From Tanypteryx hageni (Eukaryota; Arthropoda; Insecta; Odonata; Petaluridae): a stretch of 64,000 nucleotides of DNA. The notes beneath the pieces were generated by a model. The model did no database searches. It worked only from the letters and a program-made list of their open reading frames with translations, and was not told the DNA's origin. Of the stretch, positions 31,791-43,405 are shown in pieces (the first letter of the stretch is position 1; each line of letters starts with the position of its first letter). The stretch lies in the NCBI GenBank assembly GCA_028673005.1, contig CM054117.1:51023870-51087869 (forward strand), in the 5' to 3' direction. The position numbers and the translations under genes are program-made.

Positions 31791-33814
31791 GCCATTTTTG
31801 TATAAAATATAAATGACAGAAGGATCAAAAGTATTTAACTTATTGTTCGGTTGTTCTCGACTGTGTCCCGATTTTTCTTTATCAGAACCTAATCACCCAA
31901 CCTTAGAACCGCGCACAGAGGACAATTTCGGACTCCTAAAATCACCATCAGCATCAAAATCGTAGGGGCGATTGTTTTCACGATCGTAATACTTTCTCCG
32001 CACACTCCGCTTATATGATAACGTAAAAACCGAAAAATAGATCTTGAAGCACGAAATTGATAAAACAAAACTAAAAACATATGAAATTAGAAATCGATAT
32101 TTTTTATTGGGAAAACTCGGAGCGCAGATGAAGATACAGAGGACAGCACTTAGGGAAGAAATCGTTCGAGAGAACTCTTCGTCGCCGTCTTTTTCCTTCG
32201 AGGCTAAACGCGCCCTTGTTGGAAGCTGGGGAGACTCATAATTGAATTCTCACGCAGGATCGTTTAACATTCGCTCTACGCTTAGCAAGCCACCAACACG
32301 GCGTAACTGTTTGACCCACTTCTGGAAAGAAGAATATCAAAAGAGGGGGTGGAAAACGAGAATCTATTTAATTTGTTGCAATTTTATCGTCGATTCACAC
32401 GGCGCTCCCAACATTGCTGGAAACCAGTTTCAAAACTCCCCATGCTTCTTTTGATGTAAAAGTGAAGGTATTATTCTTCTTTAATTATTATTTAATTGTT
32501 TTGCAGTTTAAGAATAACATGCAACATGACTCTGTAAATCATTGATTCACATTTCGTGCTCTCGAATGTTATGATAGGTTTAAATAGGTGTAAATGAAGA
32601 GGTTGAGACAATTTGTAATGCGTGATGGTACTCATTAACACAATCGATTGTTCAGTGATAGCCGGTTTGTGCTTGCTTTAGATGCTTAGGTACGTCACCA
32701 AGGTGCCCGGACAAAACAACGTTGTGTTTTATTGTCTGTCATTTAGCTTTCTTTATTATAATTTCGTTGGGATTAAAAATAACCACGTTAAACATCTATA
32801 TTTACAAAAGAAATGGATCATCATTTCTTGCTGGAGAAAAGTCAAGTTATAAAACTAAACAACCTTCGAGAGCCGGGGCACTTTTAACGTCGGCGCAGCT
32901 CACCGACGGACCCTCGATATTGCGTGCTCCAAAGCAATACAAACCATCCAAACGGGCCTCTTATTAAGGAAATTGCAACGAGTCTTAAAAGCGTCTACGT
33001 CCAAGATCCTTATTTTTGTTTATGGTTCGAATCCGTAGAATACATCAAATCCGAGGCGAGATAATTTACCGAGATTCACTTCTATTGCACATAATTTTTC
33101 TACTCTGATAGCAATGAATGCTGTTCTAAATCTCGATAAAAATTATTGCCGAATATTGCAATAATTATCATTTTTGAGAACACATATTTTTATGTGCAGT
33201 TCATGAACTTGAAATCGGACGGAGTAAAAGAATATTGGAGTAAAACATTTACTTACACATTAGCTTGCTTTCGGGTGTAGTGATTGGGAAAGATAAGTAA
33301 CCTTACACCAAGTGGTTTCTTAACACACTGATATGAAAAGCATTTCGAAATTTCAGAAAATTTTTAAATCTCCTCAATAAAATTTCGTAAATCCGCCTAT
33401 CGACCAAGAGTCATCGATAAAATTTAAGGAAACTAGACGAATGTTAATTAAGTAACGTTTTTTTTCGCCGGGTAAAAACCTCAAATCGTCCAAAACTTTT
33501 CAGTCATCCATTGTCTGATTTTATTTTTTGAAGAACAGGTGTTCCAAACACGTGCCTGTCCGTCAAGAACGAAATTTCACCCGAAAAAACCAGTCCCGAG
33601 TTGGTGAACAGCATCAACACGAAAAACGAAGCTCTTTAATCTTCTCTCGCGATGCGGAATGAAACACCATTTCCAATTTTACCTACGTTCGTGGAAAACG
33701 CAGAAAGATACGTATCTCGCGCCCCTCCCACGCGCTGATTTTTTGCGCTTTCTTTTGCGGATGACTGTCTAACACAATTTTCGTATCCTGGTTTCGACAG
33801 AATTCTTTCGACAA
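31791..33814. other. No gene recognised
   Basis: AT-rich to balanced unique DNA with modest GC-richer patches near 32190-32420 and 32880-32960. Several short open frames have no recognisable domain. Confidence 0.5.
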
Positions 33815-34190
33815 GTGGGTTACCTTGAACTCCCGTTCATCCATCCCTCCTCCATCGGATGCAAATGTTTTTCTTCCTTCCCTCCCCCTCCGCCCCCTCC
33901 GCCCCCTCCGCCCCCTCCGCCCCCTCCACCCCCTCCCTTCCCCTCCCTCTCCCTCCCTATCCCATCGAAAACGAAAAGAGACGAAACTTTCTCCTCTTCC
34001 CCTCCGCCTTCAAACATTCACCTTCCTCCTCCTTCACCCCAACCCCCATCTTCCTCATCTTCTTTTTCTCTTTTCACCCTTGGCAACCTCCTATGACGTA
34101 CGTGATCCTGTGATTCATGACAGGAGGAGAATCTCTCTCTCTCTCTATCTCTCACACACACCTTCCTATTCGGATGACGTAATTCGGGAG
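33815..34190. repeat. Polypyrimidine block with a CCCTCCGCC minisatellite
   Basis: The plus strand is C/T-biased. At 33885-33940 a 9-base unit CCCTCCGCC is repeated about six times; the complementary strand is GGCGGAGGG, with regularly spaced G-runs that could form a G-quadruplex. The proline-rich frames here are artefacts of the repeat. Confidence 0.85.
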
Positions 34191-34234
34191 GGTGACCGAG
34201 ATGAGAAGAGTTGAACGGAACGGCGATCACCTTC

Positions 34235-34400
34235 ACAGGAATTGAGGGGAAGGGTTACAGGAGGTGGAGAGGAGGGTGGTTGTGGAGTGGGAGAGAGTGG
34301 AAAGTGAAAAGAGGAGAGGGAGCGGAAGAGGGGAGTGGTTCTATGACGGCAGGTCCCAGAGCGGAAGGATTGTATGTTGGGAGCGGAAGCCGCCATCGAG
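34235..34400. repeat. Polypurine block
   Basis: The plus strand switches to G/A-rich sequence (GGAGGTGGAGAGGAGGGTGG-like) within 50 bases of the polypyrimidine block. No coding signal is visible. Confidence 0.7.
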
Positions 34401-34599
34401 GAAGTGCGTCGCGGTCTTTTGGTGAATTTTTATTTGTCATCCTGGAGTACATAATTAAGCCCCGGAGGTTTTTCTTTGTTGATCCAAACCGCACCGCCTA
34501 TACGCTTACGTGGTTAATCCTCTATACAAGCACGGTCGTAAGACTTACGTGGTCGGAGCATCTTACGTACAATGGAGAAATATAGGTCGGAAGTTTAGG

Positions 34600-34855
34600 A
34601 GAGGATGTTCTAGGAATGGCTGAAGGACCGACGTACATTTGGAGACACGGACATGGCGACGAAATACGTGAGATCGATTGTGGGACAGAGCGTTACCGAG
34701 GCTCACTTTCTTCAAAGGGCAATAAGAGATCATAATAGGAGAGTCAAACCTGCAAGAGAAAATTATTAGGGACGTTTTGGCATTGCATCCTCTGCCGTCC
34801 ACTACTTAGATGAATTTCAGGGTTACATCGAGATGTAGATTATAAAATGTTTAAT
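34600..34855 (+). pseudogene. CR1-like LINE, 3' end fragment (copy 2)
   Basis: Translates in part as DEIREIDCGTERYRGSLSS and, after a frameshift, AIRDHNRR. This matches the C-terminus of the CR1-like RT at 47333-47409 (DKIREIDCRTERYRGS, TIRDHNRKR). The following 3' UTR also resembles it, with GCATCCTCTGCCGTCCAC and a GATGTAGAT end. Only about 250 bases remain. Confidence 0.75.
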
Positions 34856-35480
34856 GTTTACAGAATGGCGCTTAGACAATTTTTTGCGTTCTAGTGCTTG
34901 CTTGCAATTTCTATGAATATATATATATATATATATAACCGTGTATGTATATTCCCTAGTCAAAACCAATTAATTAATTAATTGGTAGGACCTGTCGCAA
35001 GGCAGAACACGAATGAATGAATATATATGTGTGTAAATGGCTAAAGCGAACAGGAGGACGCCATCAGAAAGAAAGCACAAAGCACAAATAAACTGTATTT
35101 ATGTTTACTTAGTAGTTTATTTCTTTTATCACATTGCTGCTGTGTACCAGTCTAACTTCTATGCTGGTTATTTGCGATCTTTTATTTTGTTTTCAACTAA
35201 CGTAACAACCCTGTAATATCATATTTTTTCTTTTTGGCAAATACTAAATTTTTTCGTAGACTCATCAGTAATTGTGCAATGGGATAGAGATGGAAGTAAA
35301 CCATTGAAGTAATGCATAGATTTCCATATTAAATTAGGGCGTAGGCTAAGATATAAGATAGTATCGTAAGAAAAAGGATCATCAGTAAACCTGAGTTCTC
35401 CTGTACTCTCCTGATCACAACATTCCTTACAATATATGTCTCTCCATAAGATGTTTGAGAAAACCATATGTGTATTTCAT
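34856..35480. other. No gene; short (TA)n at 34917-34937
   Basis: AT-rich DNA with one short TA run and a small AATTAATTAATTAATT palindrome near 34968-34983. Confidence 0.5.
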
Positions 35481-35559
35481 CCACAAATCAGCCGTCACCA
35501 GCGGCGACTCAGCGATGGTAGATTCTATATTCTAGAAGATTTTACATTTTACTGTCGAT

Positions 35560-35760
35560 GAATCATCTATATCTACATAACACTTGGAAAATCACCAGGT
35601 AGGTAGGTGGCAAGGGGTACAGTGTACCAAATTTACTAAAATATTTCAAACTTTCTTACATACCCTATCATGATCTCTGATCGTTTTGAAAAAAAAATGA
35701 TCTCTTTTTCGCTCCGTCCTCAGTGTTTTATCATAGCCATTAGTTGAGCTCGACAATTGT
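35560..35760 (-). pseudogene. CR1-like LINE, 3' end fragment (copy 3)
   Basis: The minus strand reads TIRDHDR preceded by KKRSFFFK, matching the SFFPRTIRDHNRKR end of the 46-kb element. The 3' UTR follows (GGTACACTGTACCCCTTGCC, GGTGATTTTCC) and ends in ATGTAGATATAGATG. The upstream part is too degraded to follow. Confidence 0.65.
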
Positions 35761-36090
35761 TGTATGAATAACCTCCTTTATTAGGAATTTTCGTTGGATT
35801 CTTTTTTCCGATTATTTCTCGGCCAACGTTATCGAAATCTTCTATCTATAGGTAACCTTTGTTAGTGATCTCTTACCGACACTAAAATAAGCCTATATAA
35901 CGGAATAAAAACTCTTGGCGAATTTCCGTTTAGATTTTAAAATTCTGACACATCTCATCAGTATTATATTTAAGCAGGTGAGAAGCATCGTTGTGCAATA
36001 AAGACATTCCATGAAGTATTATGGATATAATGAAACTGAAACAAAAAGCTCCCATTCAACTATATCCATCAGCCACGAAAAGGTTATAAA

Positions 36091-36119
36091 AATTCCGACT
36101 ACAAAGTAGCCGTCATCAG
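36091..36119 (-). ncRNA. Hammerhead-like ribozyme core
   Basis: The minus strand reads CTGATGA, a seven-base-pair hairpin (CGGCTAC-TTT-GTAGTCG, one G-U pair), then GAAT. CUGAUGA and GAA are the two conserved hammerhead strands and the stem sits directly between them without extra bases. The base after GAA is T where A is usual, and I could not define stems I and III with confidence. Confidence 0.35.
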
Positions 36120-36233
36120 TGGGAGTATTCTGACGATCCACATATGAATAAAATTTACGGCGGTGGGCATAATCTCGCGGAACTGTTCCATGATGAGCAA
36201 ATAAAATGGTATCTTTTTATTTTCCACAGTTTT

Positions 36234-36342
36234 TAATATTTCAATACGACCCGGGTTTCCGTGTGATACATCATCTTCAGGTCAAAGATGATAAAGAAGA
36301 TGAATTATCACATCGAAACCCGGGTGTAACTGAAATGTTTTT
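36234..36342. repeat. Inverted repeat carrying two facing tail motifs
   Basis: The left arm (36234-36278) and right arm (36297-36342) are imperfect reverse complements, sharing CCCGGGTTTC, GTGTGATA/GTGATAA and TTCATCTTC. Each arm read outward from the centre has a GAAGATG...CAC/CATC hairpin and then GAAACCCGGGT. It looks like two Penelope-like tails head to head. Confidence 0.6.
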
Positions 36343-36359
36343 AACGGTGGGAAATACAA

Positions 36360-39300
36360 AGTTTTCATTTTATTTGTTTATCACGATTCGAGGTTCGAAT
36401 AACATTCCCTATGAATGCATCAAAACATGTCCTGCTAAAAAGTCATTTGCGCACTTCATCCGTTTCCTCCCATGTTATAGAGGTGAGAGGTGAGTCATCA
36501 AATGAAAAAAAACACGATATCTTTTTGGTTACAAAACTCTTCTCGAACGTTGCGAAACAACGGTGGTGTCATAAAATGAAAGCGGGAAGACATTTTTCGG
36601 AGGGAAAAATTCGTCACTGTAGCCCTTGAAAAAGCAGCGCAGTGTTTTTTTATTATCTACCGCACTTCCTCGGGCATTTATGTAAATCTAAATAACCGCC
36701 TCTCTCTCTGAGTTCACGTGATTTCTCCTCGAAAGAATGAATAGCGACGGCAGTCGCCTAGGTTCCCTTATCTCCCCGAGTTTGCTTCGTGATTCACGTT
36801 TAAGCGATTCCGCGTGCGTTGTCACAGTACGCGTGATGACAAAGGGTCTTGCGCGTCACAATCTCCAAACCATAATTTCTTTTCAGCACGTGAGCGTTAA
36901 CGTCATTGTTTATTGCAAAACTTCAAAGCCGCTTAGCAAATATTATTTTTGCGTTCATTTTACATTTGCGTGATTCTCTAATATCTAGCGATGACGATGA
37001 GTGGTGTGGGTTAGAGTTCACCTGGTTATCTCATTAGCCAAACATTAAATGTTAAGAATAGCTTTTTAATCAAAACGAATAAAACTTCAAACAATATCAG
37101 ATTTATCATTTCCTACGCTAAAAATAATAACATACTTTATCATTAATCTTATACAACCTTCATCACGTTAGGAGTTACCTCTAAATAGGAGTGGAAATGG
37201 GTTTTCAGAACTAGGGACAACCGTCCGGCCTTTAACGCGGTTTCACGTTTATGCGATTTTTGAAGACTGATTTATTTGATTTTTAGCGAACAATTCCTGA
37301 CGTGGAGCAATTTTGGCGCGCCACGCTACCACATGAATCATGTTTGAGTCGGTTAAGTTTGGTCCTTTCATCCCAATAAAACCTCTCATCATCAATTTCC
37401 ATCTAAGGGACGTCAAAACTCTTTTAAAGGTAACTTTTACATGTTCTTTTGTTACGCAATTTGTCTTCTACCATTGTTGCTGTGTAACATTTGACTCTTT
37501 AATCCAGTATCGACTTTAATAATAAATTGTATTGCAATATGTACACTAAGTAAAATTTATGAAACTTATAGCTATTTATTACGGAATAAAACCAAGTTTT
37601 ATTATATTAATTTTTTAAAATTGCATTAGTTCAATATTAATATATCTATTTATTATAATATTATGCCGTGTTTTACTATATTATTCGGAGTTTAAATATT
37701 AAAAATTAATCCGGCGGGTTACTATACCCTTATTTTCCATAGACTTAAGGTTCCTAAAATGCGGTTTCCTATTACACAGCGTTTTCCAGGAACGTATCCC
37801 TCACGTTATAAGAGTGACGGCTGTATACGTTCCGAAATCAGTGGAGGAGCAGTGGTGATGGTATGAATAAACAAGACGTAGCTACGCAAAAAAAATCCAC
37901 TGTCGAACTTTGTATACGGCGCGTACCCGTGTATACGCCAATTTTCGTCCCTGTCTACGAATCTTCCAATAGTCATAATTTCTAAAAATTAATGCTATTT
38001 TTTTTAAGTCATACCTCTCCATTGGGAAATTACCTGATGTTTACTTTTGGATAATTACTCCGGAGTTCGGCTACATATATTTACATCGATTTGGTTCAAT
38101 TTTACGGTACATTTCGTGAAGTTTGCTCATCATTCGTGAATAGAAGACGCTCATATAGTTTCGCGTTTGCTGGCACGGTTGAAACTTTAATGATTTAACG
38201 AGTACTTTCTGCTTGCGTATAATTATCGCAAATCGCATGAATTTAAGCATCCTAAATCGATATTAAAATGAAATTAGGCGAGGATCAAAGGGCAGATCTC
38301 AGAGGGCAATTACGGATTCGTCCCGAAGCATTACTCAAACGCGGCCAGACGCAAGCGTCGCTTTTAACCTTTGAATTTAAAATTCATATATTCCGACGCA
38401 GTCTCCCAAGAATACTCAGCCATCCTCTCTCTCTTTCTTGTCGTATCGTTTGACTTTACACTTTCATAATGAATTCCTCACCTCAGAAGAAGCGATGCGT
38501 CCGATGACGCGAGCAATACGTGGAGTTACACCTGTACCCGAGAACTCTGAAAAACGTCTACTTTTTTCTCTCCCTTTAACTCAATGATATTTCTCCAAGA
38601 AAGGAGAAAGAGAATTTCTGCCGATATTACAGTGCGAAATTTCCATGGAAATCAATAATTCGGATTGAATTCTGGTCCTACAATCAGATGCGTTTGTAAC
38701 CGAAGATAGGGCGCATTTTCCCGGGAAATCTTCGCGAATGGAGTAGATTCAGCAGAAGGTGCCTTGGAGCTATCTCCGAGCCATGCGAGTAAAAGCGACA
38801 GGTGAACTTCAGTGTACATAGGGCGATCTTTGACCTTTTTAAGAATTACCGTCCTGATCGCGGCATTTACAGTATATAAAATCAGGTCAAAGTTTTACCT
38901 ATGATGCTCAAACTTGCAAATCTCGACAATTGTGGATAGAAAAAGTTCGACTTACACGAAATTCATATACAGTATTTACTCGCGTAATTGCCTCCATTGC
39001 GTAATTAGCTTGCTTGAACTATGAGGAGGAAATAGAAGATTTTTTTGTGATATGATCACTTGCATACGAAACCGCATATTTGCCCAACAATTGTTTTAAT
39101 GCAAAAAATCGTGCAAAAAAGTGGGAAATTACGTGAATGAATACGGTATTTCATTCATTCATTCAAAGAAATTCGTTTTTATGTGGAGTCGATCCTTGAT
39201 AACTCGAATTTTTGATGAACTGAAGCAGACATTTTTATTCACACTTGTATTTACACAAGCTAAAATAAATTTCTATAACAGAGAGTTTCGAAATAGATCT

Positions 39301-41350
39301 GTCTTCTTCTGTAGTTCAACCTAAATACAAGCTGAGGGCAATGGATACGATACATTAAAATAGAAACATTATACTCATCGCTTCAAAAATTGAATGCGAG
39401 TAACAATTAGAAATGAAGTATGTAATAAATTCAGCCGAAAATTGTAGAAATCCAGAGTTAAGATCGTATCAAAATGAAAGAAAAAACCTTTCACGGATTT
39501 ATTCCATCAAACAAATTCGATGATCCTGAAAGCTTTTTTTAAAAGTTTTTTATATAATCTTAAAGTTAGAGAAAATCTATCTGCTGCAGGACTATTTCGA
39601 TAATTCATGTCTAAGTTGTAGAAGGATTTGGAGGAAAACTATGATTTTGGAATATTAATCAATCCATCCAATGCACATTTTTAGATGGAACGGATAAAAA
39701 GATAAATACGAACTGATTAGAAAAGTACTTTGCAGAATGTGCAATAGATTTATCTTTATTGTGGACTGACACATAGAATTCAAAGACACAAATTGTACAG
39801 CGACTAAAAAGCTAGGCTAGTATGATCGTGGAACAAGGTCTCAACTCACAACAAGCTTCGAAGGCGATGTTTAGATGGGCGAATTATCTTTTCGAGAGTG
39901 GCATAGGATTGCGATTGCCTTGCCTGGGAAAAAATACGCCACTTATCAAAAGAGAACTTCATTAACGCTATTGCCTATGAGGCAACGGGAGATCCTACAA
40001 CAAGCCTGTCGCGTTTTAGCGCGGTGTTAATCCAATAGTAAACCTCTCACCCGAGTGTTTCTTATAAACGATTAATAATCGCCATTTTCGATTCTGCCAT
40101 CCGTGCTTTTCACTAGCGCTGACCTATTGAGGTTTCGTCGAACCGATCGTTTAGTTGCGCAACCTGTCTCCACTGCGAAATTACAACATGTCGCGAAAGT
40201 TTATCCGATTGTCGCTAAATAAAAAAGACAACGTTAACGTGATTATACGCCTCCCAAAAACCAAGCGTTCTTGCAACTAAAAAAAAAATCATTGCGTTGG
40301 ATGTTTAACGCGCGCTTTCGTCGGAAGCGTTATGCAGCCATGTAAGAAAGAAGGCGTGTATTTAGTTGGCGCGAGGACAAAGAGAAACCCAAAAAGGTTA
40401 ACGTGAGGTTAAACATGAGATGATCTATAGTATGAGGGAATCCTTGGCAACTTTTATTCTCGCCGCCGTGAGCGGAATTCCTTACTGGCGATAGGTTGGA
40501 ACCAGTGTCATTTCGTAGCAGGTCGTCAAAGGATTATTTCGTTCTTGCGACAAACGTTTCAAGAAATCGCGCTGCCTTGCGTCTGTTCGAAGAAAAGTGT
40601 ATACGCGGTCATTTGTTTTATCAGTTTTCCTAGCGTTTGCGTTATTAGTAACATGTTTCACAGAAAAAAGTAAAAAAGTTCTATTGAAAATCTTGGGTTA
40701 GAATTTATAGATAAGGCAACAGCCTTTGGTCTCACAAAAGAGCTTGAGATCAAGAATGGCTAGAAAAATGTTTAAAAACACAGATAATAAAAATACGATT
40801 TCATAACTATTAGATTTTTCGTTTTAATATACATATACATTTATCAGCCATTAGGTGACAACAATGAAGTGTAGAAGAATGGAGTAAAAGTGGAAACTAT
40901 TCGATAAGTTTAATAGTCCGGAAGTCATTGAGGAGGTGCGTGTTGTAGTTGTATACCGGTGATAGCGAGCGTAGGGATGTTAGATAAGAGCGTACCAGAA
41001 AAACAGAGGCGTCAAACTTTAACTCCTGAAGGGCAGTCTGTAAGACAACGCCTACATTATAGTGTCAAATTACAATACTGCTTTACTTTCCGAAAGTTTA
41101 CATTTTACAGCAGAATAAAGAGAACATTAAGTTTTTTTAATCACCTCTTAAACCTCGTGGCATTATTACACACGGGAAATCTATTTCTAGATATAACTAG
41201 CGAATAAATAATAATAAAAAATAATAGAAATATAAGGCACAATTCACCTCACTAGTTAAAGGTTAATTAGACTATGTTTGGTGTAACGCAACTTTCATCC
41301 AAAACCTATTGGCGGCTTGCTGGTTAGTAATACAAATGTAAATGTTAACC
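36360..41350. other. No gene recognised; dispersed repeat copy near 38980-39055
   Basis: About 5 kb of AT-rich DNA. The only internal match I see is the short dispersed repeat at 38980-39055, related to 2296-2372. Open frames are all under 100 codons and unremarkable. Coding exons shorter than I can recognise by eye cannot be excluded. Confidence 0.5.
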
Positions 41351-41352
41351 CC

Positions 41353-42281
41353 CCTTTCACTGTAAATCCTGGTTCGCATAACACGGATTCGCGTTATACT
41401 GCACTTTTGATGAATGCATTCCCCTATGCAACTTCAAATGTGTCCGGCCCGCCGAATCACTCGTGACTTCCAAAACATTATTCGTTACATATTTAGCCTG
41501 CCGCGCAAAACGTTTGCCGATCACTTTTATAAATTCCATAGTTAAAATTTTCCTTGATCAAACATCGAACATCTTAATAATAACTCTTCTAATGTGTTTG
41601 ATGCGCCTTCGTTTAACATAACCGAAGGACAAACTTCACGGACGATTTGAGGGGAAACAGCCTGGATCCAATTCATCGCTCGGAAATAACCTAAGAGAAG
41701 CGAGAGTCGATTTTCTCCTCCGATGACGAACTTGTGGGCGTGAGCTTAATGACGCGGAAAACAGAACACGTCCGTGCGAACGCCCCTCGGAATACCTGAG
41801 GGCGTCTGCATTCCGTGCCCGATTTCAAGGTGACGCATGTCCCGAGTCCTTCCTGATTCAGCGATGCGTAAGGGAAGAATATTTGGACGCGTGTCAAATA
41901 ATAGCCGACCTTTTGGACGCGATGAAACACGCCTTTATTGATTCCTGCTAAATGTAAGCTTAAGAGGAAGTGGCCATCCGTTCCTTTGATTAGAGCCTCT
42001 AATAAGAGAAGCGGTATGAATCATAACCGTCGGATGTTATTATGTATATCACGTGCAGTACATATGTAGGAAGTGCTGAGATTGGACTCGCGAATGAATG
42101 TTCGAGGTGTGTGTAAAACTACTCTGTCCGAGCAATGTTGGACGCGACGACAGGAGGGGGATCCGGAAACGGATGACTAACGACACCCCACCCGGCTCTC
42201 CTATAACAAGGGGAATGCGACCTGAAAATACCGTGTAATGTGAATCCGTGTAATGCGAACCTGGTTTTACATAGTGAAAGG
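41353..42281. mobile_element. Inverted-repeat DNA element of about 0.93 kb, possibly pogo/Tigger-like
   Basis: The left end runs CCTTTCACTGTAAATCC, TGGTTCGCATAACACGG, ATTCGCGTTATAC. The outward-read right end runs CCTTTCACTATGTAAAACC, AGGTTCGCATTACACGG, ATTCACATTACAC. Over about 50 bases most positions match. The GTTCGC..AACACGG style resembles pogo/Tigger ends, from general knowledge. The 80-codon frame inside (41691-41930, minus) has no domain, so the copy is non-autonomous or gutted. Confidence 0.65.
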
Positions 42282-43405
42282 CTGGTTGCGTTTCATACCC
42301 CTTCAGGTACACTCCTTCAGACCAAAAATTCGCGAATCACACTCTCTGATACATCAATGAAGTGTTGTTGCCGGTTATCTGGGCTGTAAAAAAAAGCACT
42401 GAGGCACTCTAAAATATCTCTTCCTCGCTCAGTAATCTGGAATCTCAACGTTCCAAGTACGACCAAACTGCGTATTTCCGATCCCACGTTGGATGAATTT
42501 TGGTGTTAAAAACAAACGAAAGTGATCGAAAGACGACCAAAAAAAATTAATCAAGAATTATTTTTATTGTATTAATTTTTCCACCGCAAGATTAGATCTA
42601 AAACGGTTATAATTCAGCGTCATTATTTGTATCATGTCCGCAGAAACATCCGTGACCGTATGTTATACCTGACATTCCTCACTTCTTCGTTTATTTTTCT
42701 TGGTTTTCTTCCGATGGCAGCATCGTTTTCGTAGTTATTATATTCCTAATTCATTTTACTTATCTTGTCTCTGTGCTTGTAAGGTATTTACACCGATCAC
42801 TCTATTTCTGTTGGTTTTTCCCCTATCTATGTAATCAATACATCTTTTTCTCCCGATATTCTCCTAACTTTAGTTTTTTCTATATTTATTTTCCCTTCAA
42901 ACTGTCTTTCGGTTATGGCCAATCCACTAATCATTTTCTAGGTTTCCTTTTCCTTACTTGATAGGATTACTTCGTCATCCTCATATTAAATTGATCTTTT
43001 AAGTAAAACATATGAAGATTATTACTGCCTTCTCCTGTCTACAGATCTCTGATATCTCGTAACAACTCATTAACGTAATTTATATTGTAATTATAATTAT
43101 TCCTTCAACTATGACATAATTACGAACCCATAGAATGCAGAATTCTCAGGATAAAGATATTTATCCCTGTTTGTTTAAGGCAAAAGTCAGAGTTTTATAT
43201 AAGTAATCGACTGCATCAAAGGATATTTAAAAATATTTGCCCATTAGGGTCAGTAAAACATACCGTAAAAGATAATATGCAATATATACTTCGTTTACAG
43301 AAAAAAGAGAAGAATAACCAAAACAATTCATGATCATTCGCGGTTAAATTTATAAACATTTTAACCTTATTTCTTTTATACGTAAATATTTTTTTACTAG
43401 CAGAT
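42282..43405. other. No gene recognised
   Basis: AT-rich DNA without long open frames or repeat matches. Confidence 0.5.

Larger units (their letters stand above)
35480..36350 (-). repeat. Cluster of degenerate Penelope-like tail motifs
   Basis: On the minus strand, CTGATGA- or CTGAAGA-type strings followed by a potential hairpin and a GAA-containing string occur near 35948, 36119 and 36280. A related CTGGTGACGGCTGATT occurs near 35500. Such strings are typical of arthropod Penelope-like tails. No RT is present. The CR1 fragment at 35560-35760 interrupts the cluster. Confidence 0.4.

Noticed and set aside
31496..31828. His/Thr/Arg-rich frame and its Cys/Val-rich opposite
   Set aside because: Translation of the GT/GC tract.
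33020..33050. GGTTCGAATCC-like string resembling a tRNA T-arm
   Set aside because: No cloverleaf can be built upstream; no anticodon or acceptor stem.
33820..34113. Polyglycine/polyproline frames
   Set aside because: Translation of the CCCTCCGCC minisatellite.
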